This document shows positions 30,851 through 38,554 of a DNA stretch of 64,000 nt, one piece after another (the first letter of the stretch is position 1; the number at the start of each line of letters is the position of its first letter). The stretch is from Streptomyces sp. NA02950. Lineage in GTDB: Bacteria; Actinomycetota; Actinomycetes; Streptomycetales; Streptomycetaceae. The stretch covers positions 1-64,000 of the forward strand of contig NZ_CP054917.1 of NCBI RefSeq assembly GCF_013364155.1, given 5' to 3'. The notes under the pieces were generated by a model, which worked only from the letters and a program-made list of their open reading frames with translations, was not told the origin of the DNA and ran no database searches. Both the position numbers and the translations under genes were made by a program.

Positions 30851-31635
30851 CAAGGCGCGGGGTCGCTGGGTGTGGAAGCACGGGCTGCGGCGGCCTTCTG
30901 CCGCCGGGCCTCTCGCAGGGCCCGGGCGTGGGTGTCGGCCTTGCGCGCCCTGTCCTCCTCGAGGCTCTGCTGCAGGTACTGCGCCTCGACGTGGTCGTCC
31001 GGGTCCGCCTGGATCCGCATCCGGGTGAGCGGCACGTACGGGGTGCCGCGGGCCGCGTCGCGCTGGGCCTTCTCTTCCCGCAGCCGCTCCCGGACCTGGG
31101 CGTAGTCGGACGTCGGTTGAGTCCCGGGCGGCTGGGAGCGGGTCGGCGGGGAAGGCGCGGGCTCGGCAGCGGACGGTTCCGGTGCGGACGCCGGTCGGTG
31201 GACTCCCTTGCGGACCTTGATGGTGGTGAGCGTGCCCGGCTTCAGCGCACGGTTCACGTCGTCGCACAGCTGCCGGGAGACCAGTGACAGCATCCGTGCC
31301 CAGGAGTCCGACTCGCACACGACGGTCAGGGTCTTCGTCGTCTCGTCGTACTTCACGGCGTGCCAGTGGGCTGCGCGGTCCTCGCCGATGATCGACGGCC
31401 ACTGGTTGAGGAGGCTGCCGCCGTCGGCGGCTTCTTCCCAGCCGTTGTCGACGAGCCACTGCTTCCAGATGCTGCCCAGGGACAACGGGTCGCGTCCGTC
31501 GTAGCGGCGCCGGCGTATGGTCCGCTTCGGCTTGGGCGCCTGCTGATTCCCCTGCCGACGGGCCGCCTCCTTCGCCTGGCGCAGGGCAATGCGTGCCAGG
31601 TCGGCACCGCTTGCGGGAGGCACATCCGTCGTCAT
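30850..31635 (-). CDS. DciA-like (DUF721) replicative-helicase loader
   Basis: 261 residues; ATGA overlap with the upstream gene. Residues about 45-140 match DUF721. SIWKQWLVDNGWEEAADGGS is followed by WPSIIGEDRAAHWHAV, LTVVCESDSWARMLSLV and CDDVNRALKPGTLTTIKV. DciA proteins of actinobacteria load DnaB-type helicase; chromosomal copies lie beside recF and gyrB. A plasmid copy next to a candidate initiator suggests a plasmid-specific loading step. The C-terminal third is a charged linker and coiled region (YLQQSLEEDRARKADTHA). Confidence 0.85.
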   Translation of the reverse strand: MTTDVPPASGADLARIALRQAKEAARRQGNQQAPKPKRTIRRRRYDGRDPLSLGSIWKQWLVDNGWEEAADGGSLLNQWPSIIGEDRAAHWHAVKYDETTKTLTVVCESDSWARMLSLVSRQLCDDVNRALKPGTLTTIKVRKGVHRPASAPEPSAAEPAPSPPTRSQPPGTQPTSDYAQVRERLREEKAQRDAARGTPYVPLTRMRIQADPDDHVEAQYLQQSLEEDRARKADTHARALREARRQKAAAARASTPSDPAP

Positions 31636-31949
31636 CGCGCCCCCGGGAGTGATTGCCCCGCAATCACCTCGGCCGACGCGGGGGAGGGTGATTGCCCCGC
31701 AATCACTCCGGGCCCGGCCTCCGGGTCGCCCTCCAGGGCTCGAGGTGATTGCGCGGCAATCACCGGCGGCGGGGCTGCGGCCAGCACGGTGGGGCAGCGC
31801 CACTCGCTCCGGCAGGCCGAGCACACGGTCCGCCCCTCGGTTTCGACGGGGACGTGCAGGGCGAGCGCGGCACGCAGGCGGCCCAGTTCGGCGAGAAGGT
31901 CGTCCAGATCAGGGTCCGTTATCGAGCTGGCCGTGAGGTGGCGGGACAT
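31632..31949 (-). CDS. Small Cys-containing protein with palindrome-encoded tail
   Basis: 105 residues; ATG after CAGGAGAGAC. Residues 1-60 look genuine: LDDLLAELGRLRAALALHVP, then TVCSACRSEWRCP, a possible zinc knuckle. The last 45 residues read through three palindrome copies (VIAAQSP, VIAGQSP, VIAGQSL), so the C-terminal tail is a by-product of DNA sites. It is coupled to the DciA-like gene by ATGA and lies 23 bp after the candidate initiator. Confidence 0.7.
   Translation of the reverse strand: MSRHLTASSITDPDLDDLLAELGRLRAALALHVPVETEGRTVCSACRSEWRCPTVLAAAPPPVIAAQSPRALEGDPEAGPGVIAGQSPSPASAEVIAGQSLPGAR
31649..31667 (+). repeat. Partition-site palindrome, copy 8
   Basis: CCC-centre copy in the 3' end of the small gene at 31632. 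Confidence 0.85.
31688..31706 (+). repeat. Partition-site palindrome, copy 9
   Basis: CCC-centre copy, 20 bp after copy 8. Confidence 0.85.
31745..31763. repeat. Partition-site palindrome, copy 10 (variant centre)
   Basis: GTGATTGCGCGGCAATCAC; intact arms, GCG centre. Confidence 0.8.
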
Positions 31950-31972
31950 GTGGAGTCTCTCCTGACGCGCTG

Positions 31973-33325
31973 TCAGTGCAGGCGGATGCGGGGGTTGTTG
32001 GCGTTGGCGTGGAGCTTCTGGCACAGGTCGACCAGCTCCGGCCCGTACAGCGCGACCGCGACCTGCGGGCCGGCCAACTCGTACGTGGCCAGCACCAGCC
32101 CGGGGTCGCCGTCGTACTTGTAGGCGGCCCACGCCTCGGCCCGCATTCGCTTACGGGTCTCTTCGTCGAGGTCCTCGAGGCCCGCACACTGCGGGTAGTC
32201 GTCGTCCTCGGCCTGCCGCTCGCGGGTCTCCTGCACCGCCGCGGCGAAGTCGGGATTCGGCGCGACCGCGTTGGCCCAGTCCTGCTGCAGCTGGGCATCG
32301 CCTTCGCGGACGGCCCGCTCCCGCAGCAGCCAGCTAGCGATGTACGTGTGGGGCCGGGTCGGCCGCCAGTCCAGGCCGGCCACGACCGAGGGCGAGATGT
32401 CCCGCAGCCAGACGTCGACCTGCTGCTCGGTGCATCCCTCGGCGAGCTTGTCGACCAGCACCCACGACAACTCGCTGATCTTGGCTCGCTGGGTCCAGTT
32501 GTGCAGCGGGCGCAGTCGGCGAGCGAGACGGTCGGCGGCCTGGAACAGGGCAGCGGTCACCTTGTGGCCCAGGGTGCTCGTCTTCGGCGGCTTGATCCTC
32601 GAGGCCCGCGCGCTGCGCGTAGCTTTCTCTTTCCCACCATCAACATCAGCAGGTACGTGGGCGGAACCACCACGAGAAGGGGGCGCAAGGCGCCCCGCAG
32701 CCGACTCCTTCGCCTTCGCCACAGCCTGCTCCCGGCCGGCCTCCGTGAAGCCGATGACCGTCGCCTCGTAGCCGGTGCCTCGTAGCCGGTGGCCCTTGGC
32801 GGCGTCGTACGCGAGCGGGATGGTCGCGCCGTAGATCGTGGCGGTGGCGGTGTACTTCCGGCCCGGCAGACGCAGGTTGCGCTTGGAACCGTGCTCGAGC
32901 CAGACCAGGGCGCCGAGTTCGCGGAGGTACGCCACGTGCCGCTTCACCGTGGACTTGTCCACCTTCAGCTTGGCCGCGGTGCCCAGGAGGTCGTACAGGA
33001 CGATGCCCCGCCGGTAGTCCATGCGGGCGGCCAGGTCCATCGCCACGCGCATTGTGGTGAGGGTGGCCTTCGGGTGGAGCTTCGCTTCGAAGATCAGCCA
33101 GTCCAGCGCGACCAGCCAGTCGCGCGGCTCGCAGCGGCGCGAGGCGGTGTGCATGACGTCCTGGGCGCTGCCGCGGACCAACTCGAAGCGGTCGCGCGCG
33201 GCCTCGGCCGACGGCGTGGAGGGGTCAGGTTTGGGCGCAGATGTGTCGCCCGCAGGGGTGGTGAAGGGCTCGACACTCCCCATTTGGGCAGGGTCGAGCT
33301 GACAAACGGCAGCGCTGTGCTGCAT
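31973..33325 (-). CDS. Winged-helix protein, candidate plasmid replication initiator
   Basis: 450 residues from the ATG at MQHSAAVCQL (a start eleven codons earlier is possible). Near residue 125, RGIVLYDLLGTAAKLKVDKS, then TVKRHVAYLRELGALVWLE and RKYTATATIYGATIPLAYD, form a winged helix with a long wing. Charged linkers follow. The C-terminal helical region has ISELSWVLVDKLAEGCTEQQ and THTYIASWLLRER-like helices. Layout and position (rep-like HTH upstream of DciA, next to parAB and palindromes) fit an initiator of actinobacterial plasmids. No primase or helicase motif is seen, so this is inference; it could be a regulator. Confidence 0.6.
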   Translation of the reverse strand: MQHSAAVCQLDPAQMGSVEPFTTPAGDTSAPKPDPSTPSAEAARDRFELVRGSAQDVMHTASRRCEPRDWLVALDWLIFEAKLHPKATLTTMRVAMDLAARMDYRRGIVLYDLLGTAAKLKVDKSTVKRHVAYLRELGALVWLEHGSKRNLRLPGRKYTATATIYGATIPLAYDAAKGHRLRGTGYEATVIGFTEAGREQAVAKAKESAAGRLAPPSRGGSAHVPADVDGGKEKATRSARASRIKPPKTSTLGHKVTAALFQAADRLARRLRPLHNWTQRAKISELSWVLVDKLAEGCTEQQVDVWLRDISPSVVAGLDWRPTRPHTYIASWLLRERAVREGDAQLQQDWANAVAPNPDFAAAVQETRERQAEDDDYPQCAGLEDLDEETRKRMRAEAWAAYKYDGDPGLVLATYELAGPQVAVALYGPELVDLCQKLHANANNPRIRLH

Positions 33326-34107
33326 TATGGGCTCGTCGTCCTCTCCGGAGGGCGGCAAAACGAGACCCCTCCTGGGGGCTCATTTGCCTTTCGAAGCACG
33401 AAGGGGGCGTGAAAACGGCCTCTCGGAAGTGCTTCTGAAGGTGGGTGTTTGAGCAGTAACCCGCCCCTGTGATGGGCGGTGAAGTCCCGAACGGCCGAGT
33501 AGCGACCGGGCGATCGGGCCCTAGTGGGAAGTGCAGGCGGGCACCTGAACTGACCACCGTTGGAAGTGGCCGCGCGTGGCTCGACTGGTTGACGGGCAAT
33601 CAACTGGTCGGCGAACAGCGGCCGGCGGAGGGTTCCGTGATTGCGGGGCAATCACCTCCGCGGCAGACCTACGTCATGCCAGCCCCCCTTCGGGGGAGGA
33701 CCTGGCCATCCCTTTTCCGCTGCGAGATCACGCCGAAGACGGCGCCGCCGGTGCGGAATCGAGGAAGAAGAACAGTCCGAGACATGCCAAGACCTGCCCT
33801 CGGGCGTGGCGCGTATGCGCTGCCCGGGTGGGTCCTCATGTGCCGTGCACTGGATGCACGGGTACGATGGCTCATGCCTCGGCCGTCCCAACACGGTCTC
33901 GGCGCTTTTTCGGCCCTCGTTACCCCGGCGTCCACTCCGGGGGTGGCGGGGGCCATAAGCGTTTTCGGACTAGTGCGGCCACCGGATCCGTGATCCCCAA
34001 ATATGGCCAGGGCTGAGCCTACCTCTGCGACCGCGTGGATTGCGACCACCTTCACTCCGACGTGTCGCATCGACTTTTCGCAGGTGTTCACGGCGTTTTC
34101 CTTCCTG
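33326..34107. other. Non-coding region, candidate origin
   Basis: About 780 bp with no convincing gene (frames here lack third-position GC bias). It contains palindrome copy 11 (33637-33655), a small C5-TTCG-G5 hairpin near 33681-33695, and repeated short T-rich words (GCTTTTTCGG, GCGTTTTCGG, GACTTTTCGC, GCGTTTTCC) between 33900 and 34100. The drop in GC with recurring TTTTCG words, upstream of the candidate initiator, is origin-like but unproven. Confidence 0.4.
33637..33655 (-). repeat. Partition-site palindrome, copy 11
   Basis: GGG-centre copy upstream of the candidate initiator. Confidence 0.85.
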
Positions 34108-34557
34108 TCAGGCTGCCGCAGCGGCAGGGGCGTTGGTGGTGTCGCCGGTCGCGGCGCGACGGCGGTTGCGGGCCTGGGTGCCGGCGGCCCGGCAGGGCTC
34201 GCAGGGGCAACGGCGCTTGGTGTAGCTCGACTCCGTGCCGTGCTGGTCGACCTGGAGCTCCGGCCCGGCCGCGCGCCGCGCCTGCTTGCCTGCTTTCTGA
34301 GCGAGCGTCAGGGCTGCCGCGAACACCGAGTCGTGCTGGCGCAGGTTGTACACCGGGGTCCTCGACAGCCCGGCCGATGCTGCGGCCTCGGCCACCGTGG
34401 CACCCCGGCTGATGTCGGTGAGCAGCTGCTCGATCTGCTCCGGGTTGGTCAGGGCCGGCGGCCGGCCCCGGCCGCGCCGCACCGGTACAGCGGGTGCGGC
34501 GGTGCGCGGCTCGTCGTCCGCGGGCGCCGGGCGCAGGGGGAGGAGGGCCGTCGTCAC
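34108..34557 (-). CDS. HTH protein with C-terminal Cys module
   Basis: 149 residues; GTG in a GTGA overlap with the WhiB-like gene. After a Pro-rich leader, NPEQIEQLLTDISRGATVAE, then AAASAGLSRTPVYNLRQHD is a resolvase-type HTH (residues about 40-75). The end has GTESSYTKRRCPCEPCRAAG, the recurring C-x-C-x2-C module, and an Ala tail. A DNA-binding regulator is likely. It is the last gene of the operon from operator copy 6. Confidence 0.8.
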   Translation of the reverse strand: MTTALLPLRPAPADDEPRTAAPAVPVRRGRGRPPALTNPEQIEQLLTDISRGATVAEAAASAGLSRTPVYNLRQHDSVFAAALTLAQKAGKQARRAAGPELQVDQHGTESSYTKRRCPCEPCRAAGTQARNRRRAATGDTTNAPAAAAA

Positions 34558-35144
34558 GCGGCGGCCTCCAGCTCGGGGCCGGACGGCCGCTCGCCGGAGA
34601 TTCGCTTGGCGGCCTCCTCGAGGAGCGCGGGCACCGTCAGCTCGTCGGAGTGGAAGCCGAGCTGCTCGCACATCTGGGCGTACACCCAGCGGACGTTGGG
34701 GTAGGGCCGCTTCATCGTCTCGGCCGCGGCCCGCAGGTCCGGCTGCTCGGCCAGGGCCTGCAGCAGTGACGCCTGCGCCGGGGAGGGCTCCCAGTTCTCC
34801 GTCGGCTGGGGCCGCTTGTCGCCCTGGCGGGCGAGCCGGGCGCGCCGCTTCTTCTGTGCCCGGCGCTCCGCACGGCGTTCGTCGGCGGTCATCCCGCCCC
34901 ACACGCCGTCGGACTCCCACCATCCGCTGCCGCCGAGGGCGTAGGCGCGGCAGGCCGCCAGGACCGGGCAGCCGCTCAGGCAGACCTTCTTGGCGTCCCG
35001 CTCGTTGGCGGCACCGGGCGTGTAGAAGAGGTCCGGGTCGATGACGAACTCGCCGAGTTCGTCGGTGACCGCGCACAACCGCAGCGGCCAGTTCGGGTGG
35101 GCTTCGAGTTCGGAGAGGGCGGCGTTCTGGTCGGGGCTGAGCAT
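34554..35144 (-). CDS. WhiB-like iron-sulfur regulator with extension
   Basis: 196 residues; ATG after GAGTGAGGATC. Cysteines C24, C55, C59 and C65 precede GVWGGM (residues 80-85), the WhiB turn. The middle pair is CX3C instead of the normal CX2C, an oddity that could affect the 4Fe-4S cluster. A basic segment (RRAERRAQKKRRARLARQG) suited to DNA binding follows, then about 90 residues with an HTH-like stretch (PNVRWVYAQMCEQLGFHS). It probably regulates plasmid or host genes in response to redox or NO, as known for the family. Confidence 0.88.
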   Translation of the reverse strand: MLSPDQNAALSELEAHPNWPLRLCAVTDELGEFVIDPDLFYTPGAANERDAKKVCLSGCPVLAACRAYALGGSGWWESDGVWGGMTADERRAERRAQKKRRARLARQGDKRPQPTENWEPSPAQASLLQALAEQPDLRAAAETMKRPYPNVRWVYAQMCEQLGFHSDELTVPALLEEAAKRISGERPSGPELEAAA

Positions 35145-35152
35145 GTCGATCC

Positions 35153-35365
35153 TCACTCCTCGCGGGCCTGCGCCCGGATAATCACGTCGGTGGCCTCGGC
35201 GACGACGAGCGTCGCGGCCAGCTCGGACCGGGTCCGGCGGTGCACAGCACGCTCGAGGACCCGCTCCAGCCGTTCGCCGGCCAGGGCCTGGTCGACCCGG
35301 CGGCGGTGCCACCACAAGACGGCAGCACCGGTGAGCGCCGCGGCGGCAAGGCAGCGGATGCGCAT
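35153..35365 (-). CDS. Small membrane-anchored protein
   Basis: 70 residues; ATG after GGAGGTGAACTCCC. The N terminus RIRCLAAAALTGAAVLWWHR is a short hydrophobic anchor. The rest is a charged helix (ALAGERLERVLERAVHRRTR). Unknown function, possibly a small coiled partner at the membrane. It lies eight bases before the WhiB-like gene. Confidence 0.65.
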   Translation of the reverse strand: MRIRCLAAAALTGAAVLWWHRRRVDQALAGERLERVLERAVHRRTRSELAATLVVAEATDVIIRAQAREE

Positions 35366-35422
35366 GGGAGTTCACCTCCGTCCACGGCGCGGTCGGGGCC
35401 AGGGCGACCCGGCGGGCGGCGG

Positions 35423-36688
35423 TCATGCCGCCAGCCCGAGGGGTTCGAGTTCCTGGCCGGTGATGAATTCGAAGGCCATCGCCCCCAGGTCGCGGGCGAT
35501 GTTGCCGGTGACGGCATTGCCGACCATCGAGATCAGCTGCTTGTCGCGGTCCTGCTTCTTCTCGGCGGTGGCGATCAGCTCGTAGTCGGCGGGGAAGGTC
35601 ATGGCGACCTTCCGTTCGTCGATCGTCACGAGCCGGGCGTGCCGATCGCGGACGTCGGCAGCGGTTCCGCTGACCCACAGGTGGTGGTTGCCGCCTGCGG
35701 TCAGCGTTGACAGGGGCCGGCTGGTGGGCCGGTGCGTGGAGCCGCCACCCCGCAGCTCGGCGATGAACGGGGCGCCGCCGTACTTGAGGTGCCCGTCCTG
35801 GATCTTTCGCCAGGTGTTCGCGTTGTGCGGGCGGAGGTAGCGGTCGCCGATCAGCGGGCCGGGGTTGGAGAAGTCCAGGACCTCGGCGATCGGGCGCAGC
35901 GCGTACGGCTCCAGGTCCACGGTGGCGCACGCCTTGTGAGGGCAGCGCCAGGTGTACTGGGAGATGTACTTGCCCCACGGCCGCTGCGGCGAGCAGGAGT
36001 CCGTCAGCTTCCAGCTCTGCAGCGCCTGCACCTTCCCGTGCCGGGCGCACACCACGAGCGGGCGCATCCACTTGTCGAAGTTCGGCGTGCGGCCGACGGA
36101 CTCGTGCCACAGCACGACGTACATGCGGTCCCGGCTGGTGTGCGCGGCCGGCCCGTAGGCGGCGGCGTGCGCAGAGTTCGCGTAGACGATGCGGTGGCGG
36201 TAGCCCCACGCACGCAACTGGGCGAGCCACGCGTTGAAGGCGGCGCCCTTGTTGTGCTTCGGCCCCCACAAGCGAGCCTCGACCACGTTCTCCACGACGA
36301 TGAACAGGTACTGGTGGAACTCAGCGAACCTCGGGACACAGTGCATGGTGGCCCGCGAGCGGATGGCGGTTTCGTCGGCGCCGGTCGTGGAGAACAGGCC
36401 GTCGACGAACTCGCCCTGCAGCCGCGGCTGGCCCTGCGCGACGGTGTGGTGAGTGCATTCCGGGCTCGACCACAGCGCGTGGGTCCGCGGCCACGCCGAC
36501 GGCACCACCTGCGAGAGGTCTGCCAGGTGCACCCGGACATGCTGGTGGTTGGCCTTGTAGGTGGCCGTGCAGTGTGCGGCGTGGTTGCCGGCCTGGACGA
36601 CGACCGTGCCGGGCACCTGCTCGAGGCCCCCGGGCACACCCCCGCCCCCGCCGAACTGGTCGCTCCACGTCACGGCGAACGCTGCCAT
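35423..36688 (-). CDS. C5 cytosine-specific DNA methyltransferase
   Basis: 421 residues; ATG shares one base with the stop of the preceding gene (TGATG). Motif I is QFGGGGGVPGGLEQ (residues 11-24). Motif IV is SSPECTHHTVAQG, where PEC replaces the usual PCQ around the catalytic Cys. Motif VI is VENVVEARLW, motif VIII RDRMYVVLW, and motifs IX-X end GNAVTGNIARDLG. A Cys-containing insert (CARHGKVQALQSWKLTDSC, then CPHKAC) could be a zinc ribbon in the target-recognition part. No restriction enzyme is nearby, so it is probably an orphan methylase for protection or regulation. Confidence 0.9.
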   Translation of the reverse strand: MAAFAVTWSDQFGGGGGVPGGLEQVPGTVVVQAGNHAAHCTATYKANHQHVRVHLADLSQVVPSAWPRTHALWSSPECTHHTVAQGQPRLQGEFVDGLFSTTGADETAIRSRATMHCVPRFAEFHQYLFIVVENVVEARLWGPKHNKGAAFNAWLAQLRAWGYRHRIVYANSAHAAAYGPAAHTSRDRMYVVLWHESVGRTPNFDKWMRPLVVCARHGKVQALQSWKLTDSCSPQRPWGKYISQYTWRCPHKACATVDLEPYALRPIAEVLDFSNPGPLIGDRYLRPHNANTWRKIQDGHLKYGGAPFIAELRGGGSTHRPTSRPLSTLTAGGNHHLWVSGTAADVRDRHARLVTIDERKVAMTFPADYELIATAEKKQDRDKQLISMVGNAVTGNIARDLGAMAFEFITGQELEPLGLAA

Positions 36689-37521
36689 CAGGCCGCCTCC
36701 GCTCGCCGGTTGGCCCGCGCGAACGCCTGGTCGACCGCGGCCTTCGTGACCCCGATCCGCTCGGCGGCCTGCTGCCGGGTGTACCCGCACGTCTCCATCA
36801 GCCAGGAGATGTCCTCGACGAGCGCGGCCGTCCGGGTCGCGCGGGCTCCGAGGTCGGGGACTGCCGCCGGGTCGTCGATCGACTCGTCGTCCCAGGCGAG
36901 GGGGGAGGGCCATCCGGCTGCCGCGGCGCGCGCCAGGGTACGGGTGATGCCGCGGGCGGTGGCGCCGAAGGCGCGCGGGTCCGCGTTCCACGCCCGGTCG
37001 TACAGGGCGGCCACCCGCTGAGCCATGCCCACGGTGACGGTGGCCTGGCTGAGCATGGTGTGGAAGTTCATCGGGTGCATATCCAGCTCACCGGCCAGCA
37101 CCGCGTTGGGGAAGCCCATCGCCCCCAGCGCCCGCACGCGCCGTAATGAGCCGGTGGCGTCGATCGGTATCCGGGAGGGCGGCGCCGCCGGGTCGGCACG
37201 CAGGACCAGGAGCGCCCGGGCGTGGTGGGCGCGGATCTGCTGGGAGGGCGCCCTCCCCAGTGAGGGCCGGCCGTACAGCAGTCGCTCGAGGACGCCGTGC
37301 GACATGCAGGCGGCCGTGGCGAGGTGACGGCGCTGCATCCCGGCCTCCATGAGCCCCCGCACGTGGGTACGCACAGGCTCGGCGTCGACATACGGCTGCC
37401 ACCGCCGAAGGATGATCTGCTTCTGCCGGTTGGCGACGTACGCGGCGTTGGCAGCGCGGCAGATCGGGCACCGGCACCCCTCGCGCTTGTACTTCGCGTA
37501 ACCGTGCTCGCGGTCGGCCAC
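36688..37521 (-). CDS. Cys-module/HTH protein, paralogue of the protein at 18036
   Basis: 277 residues; the GTG shares a base with the preceding TAG. An N-terminal module HGYAKYKREGCRCPICRAAN (C-x-C-x2-C) is followed by WQPYVDAEPVRTHVRGLMEA and two HTH-like segments. SPLAWDDESIDDPAAVP mirrors GPLAWDDDLIDNPSALP of the 18036 protein. The C terminus has TRQQAAERIGVTKAAVDQAF, a sigma-like HTH. Likely a DNA-binding regulator. The paralogue lacks the N-terminal Cys module. Confidence 0.8.
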   Translation of the reverse strand: MADREHGYAKYKREGCRCPICRAANAAYVANRQKQIILRRWQPYVDAEPVRTHVRGLMEAGMQRRHLATAACMSHGVLERLLYGRPSLGRAPSQQIRAHHARALLVLRADPAAPPSRIPIDATGSLRRVRALGAMGFPNAVLAGELDMHPMNFHTMLSQATVTVGMAQRVAALYDRAWNADPRAFGATARGITRTLARAAAAGWPSPLAWDDESIDDPAAVPDLGARATRTAALVEDISWLMETCGYTRQQAAERIGVTKAAVDQAFARANRRAEAA

Positions 37522-38468
37522 TACGCCGCCCCCTGCTGGGCGTTGGCCTGCTGGCTGCGGGCGTACGCCCGGGAGAGCCGGAAGGAGACGAGGTCGCCGA
37601 GGGTCGTCAGCTTCCCCTGGTGGTCGATGGCGGCCATGCCCGCCGCCCGGCACTCCTGGATCTCGCGGGCCAGCTCGGACAGCGACTCGTACGTGGCCTC
37701 GCCGTCGTACGCGCGGTGCAGCATGTCGGTGCGCGGAGCACGGTCGACTCCTTCGTCGGCCCACTTCCTCAGCGCGGCCCCGACGGCGACGGCGTCCGTG
37801 AGGACCTCGTCGGCGAGGGCGGGCGCGGCGGACTTGGTGACCACCATCTCGTGGGTCGGCAGCAGGGACGCCGCGAAGTCGACGTCGTACTCGAGGCCGT
37901 CGCGGGCCTCGGCGCGCATACTCACCCGGGTGGGCACCGTGCGCCCGGCGGCGTCGGTGGCCAGAACGGCTTCCAGGCGGTTACGCAGGACGCCGATGAC
38001 GTGGCCGGGGAAGCACTGCACCGCCTCGATCATCTGCCGTTCCACGGGCCGGACTTCGTCCCAGGCCGCATCCCTGCCGCCCTTGCCGCCGCGCTGGGCG
38101 ACCTGGTCGCGGACGCCCTCGGGGCCGCTCCAGAACGCGGACCAGCTGGCGAGCACGACCACGTCGTATGAGGCTGCGGCGTACAGCGCCAGGCAGAGGT
38201 CCTTCGGGTCGAACGAGGTCATCTCCGTGACGTCGAACGTGACCTCGTCGGCGTACTGCCGGGACCTGCCACGCTCGGTGTCGATGACCGCGATGGTGTC
38301 GCCCAGGGCGGAGGCCATCCGCAGAGCGGAGATCAACCGGTTGGAACCAGGCGGGCCGTCGAGGAGCGCACGTACGGGACGGGCTTCCTTCGCGGCCTGC
38401 GCGAACTGAAATTGGGTGTGCGGAACCAGGCCGCCCGCGGATGCGGGGGCCTCGGCGGCGGTCGCCAT
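37521..38468 (-). CDS. RecA-like P-loop ATPase fold with degenerate Walker A
   Basis: 315 residues. LLDGPPGSNRLISALRMASA at residues about 35-54 aligns with the Walker A of phage Sak4-type/RecA-like ATPases, but GSGKT reads GSNRL, losing the Lys. DTIAVIDTERGRSRQYADE follows as in Sak4, then a Walker B-like YDVVVLASWSAFW and RNRLEAVLATDAAGRTVPTR. Sak4 proteins assist single-strand annealing. The lost Lys suggests loss or change of ATP use. The C-terminal end is helical. It is the second gene under operator copy 6. Confidence 0.7.
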   Translation of the reverse strand: MATAAEAPASAGGLVPHTQFQFAQAAKEARPVRALLDGPPGSNRLISALRMASALGDTIAVIDTERGRSRQYADEVTFDVTEMTSFDPKDLCLALYAAASYDVVVLASWSAFWSGPEGVRDQVAQRGGKGGRDAAWDEVRPVERQMIEAVQCFPGHVIGVLRNRLEAVLATDAAGRTVPTRVSMRAEARDGLEYDVDFAASLLPTHEMVVTKSAAPALADEVLTDAVAVGAALRKWADEGVDRAPRTDMLHRAYDGEATYESLSELAREIQECRAAGMAAIDHQGKLTTLGDLVSFRLSRAYARSQQANAQQGAA

Positions 38469-38554
38469 GAGGTGGGTCTCCTATGCGGTTGTTCTGTCGC
38501 GGAGGGCCGGGCCGGTGTCGGCTTCCAGCCCGCAGGGCGCCCCCGCGCGGCGTC

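Noticed and set aside
27792..31763. Palindrome cluster considered as a CRISPR array
   Set aside because: Spacing is irregular (20 bp to more than 1 kb), repeats are perfect 19-bp dyads at gene junctions and no cas gene is present; ParB binding sites fit better.
33669..34091. Minus-strand frame of 140 codons in the gap at 33.3-34.1 kb
   Set aside because: Third codon positions are mixed (many A and T), there is no ribosome site, and the frame has no recognisable motif; treated as non-coding.
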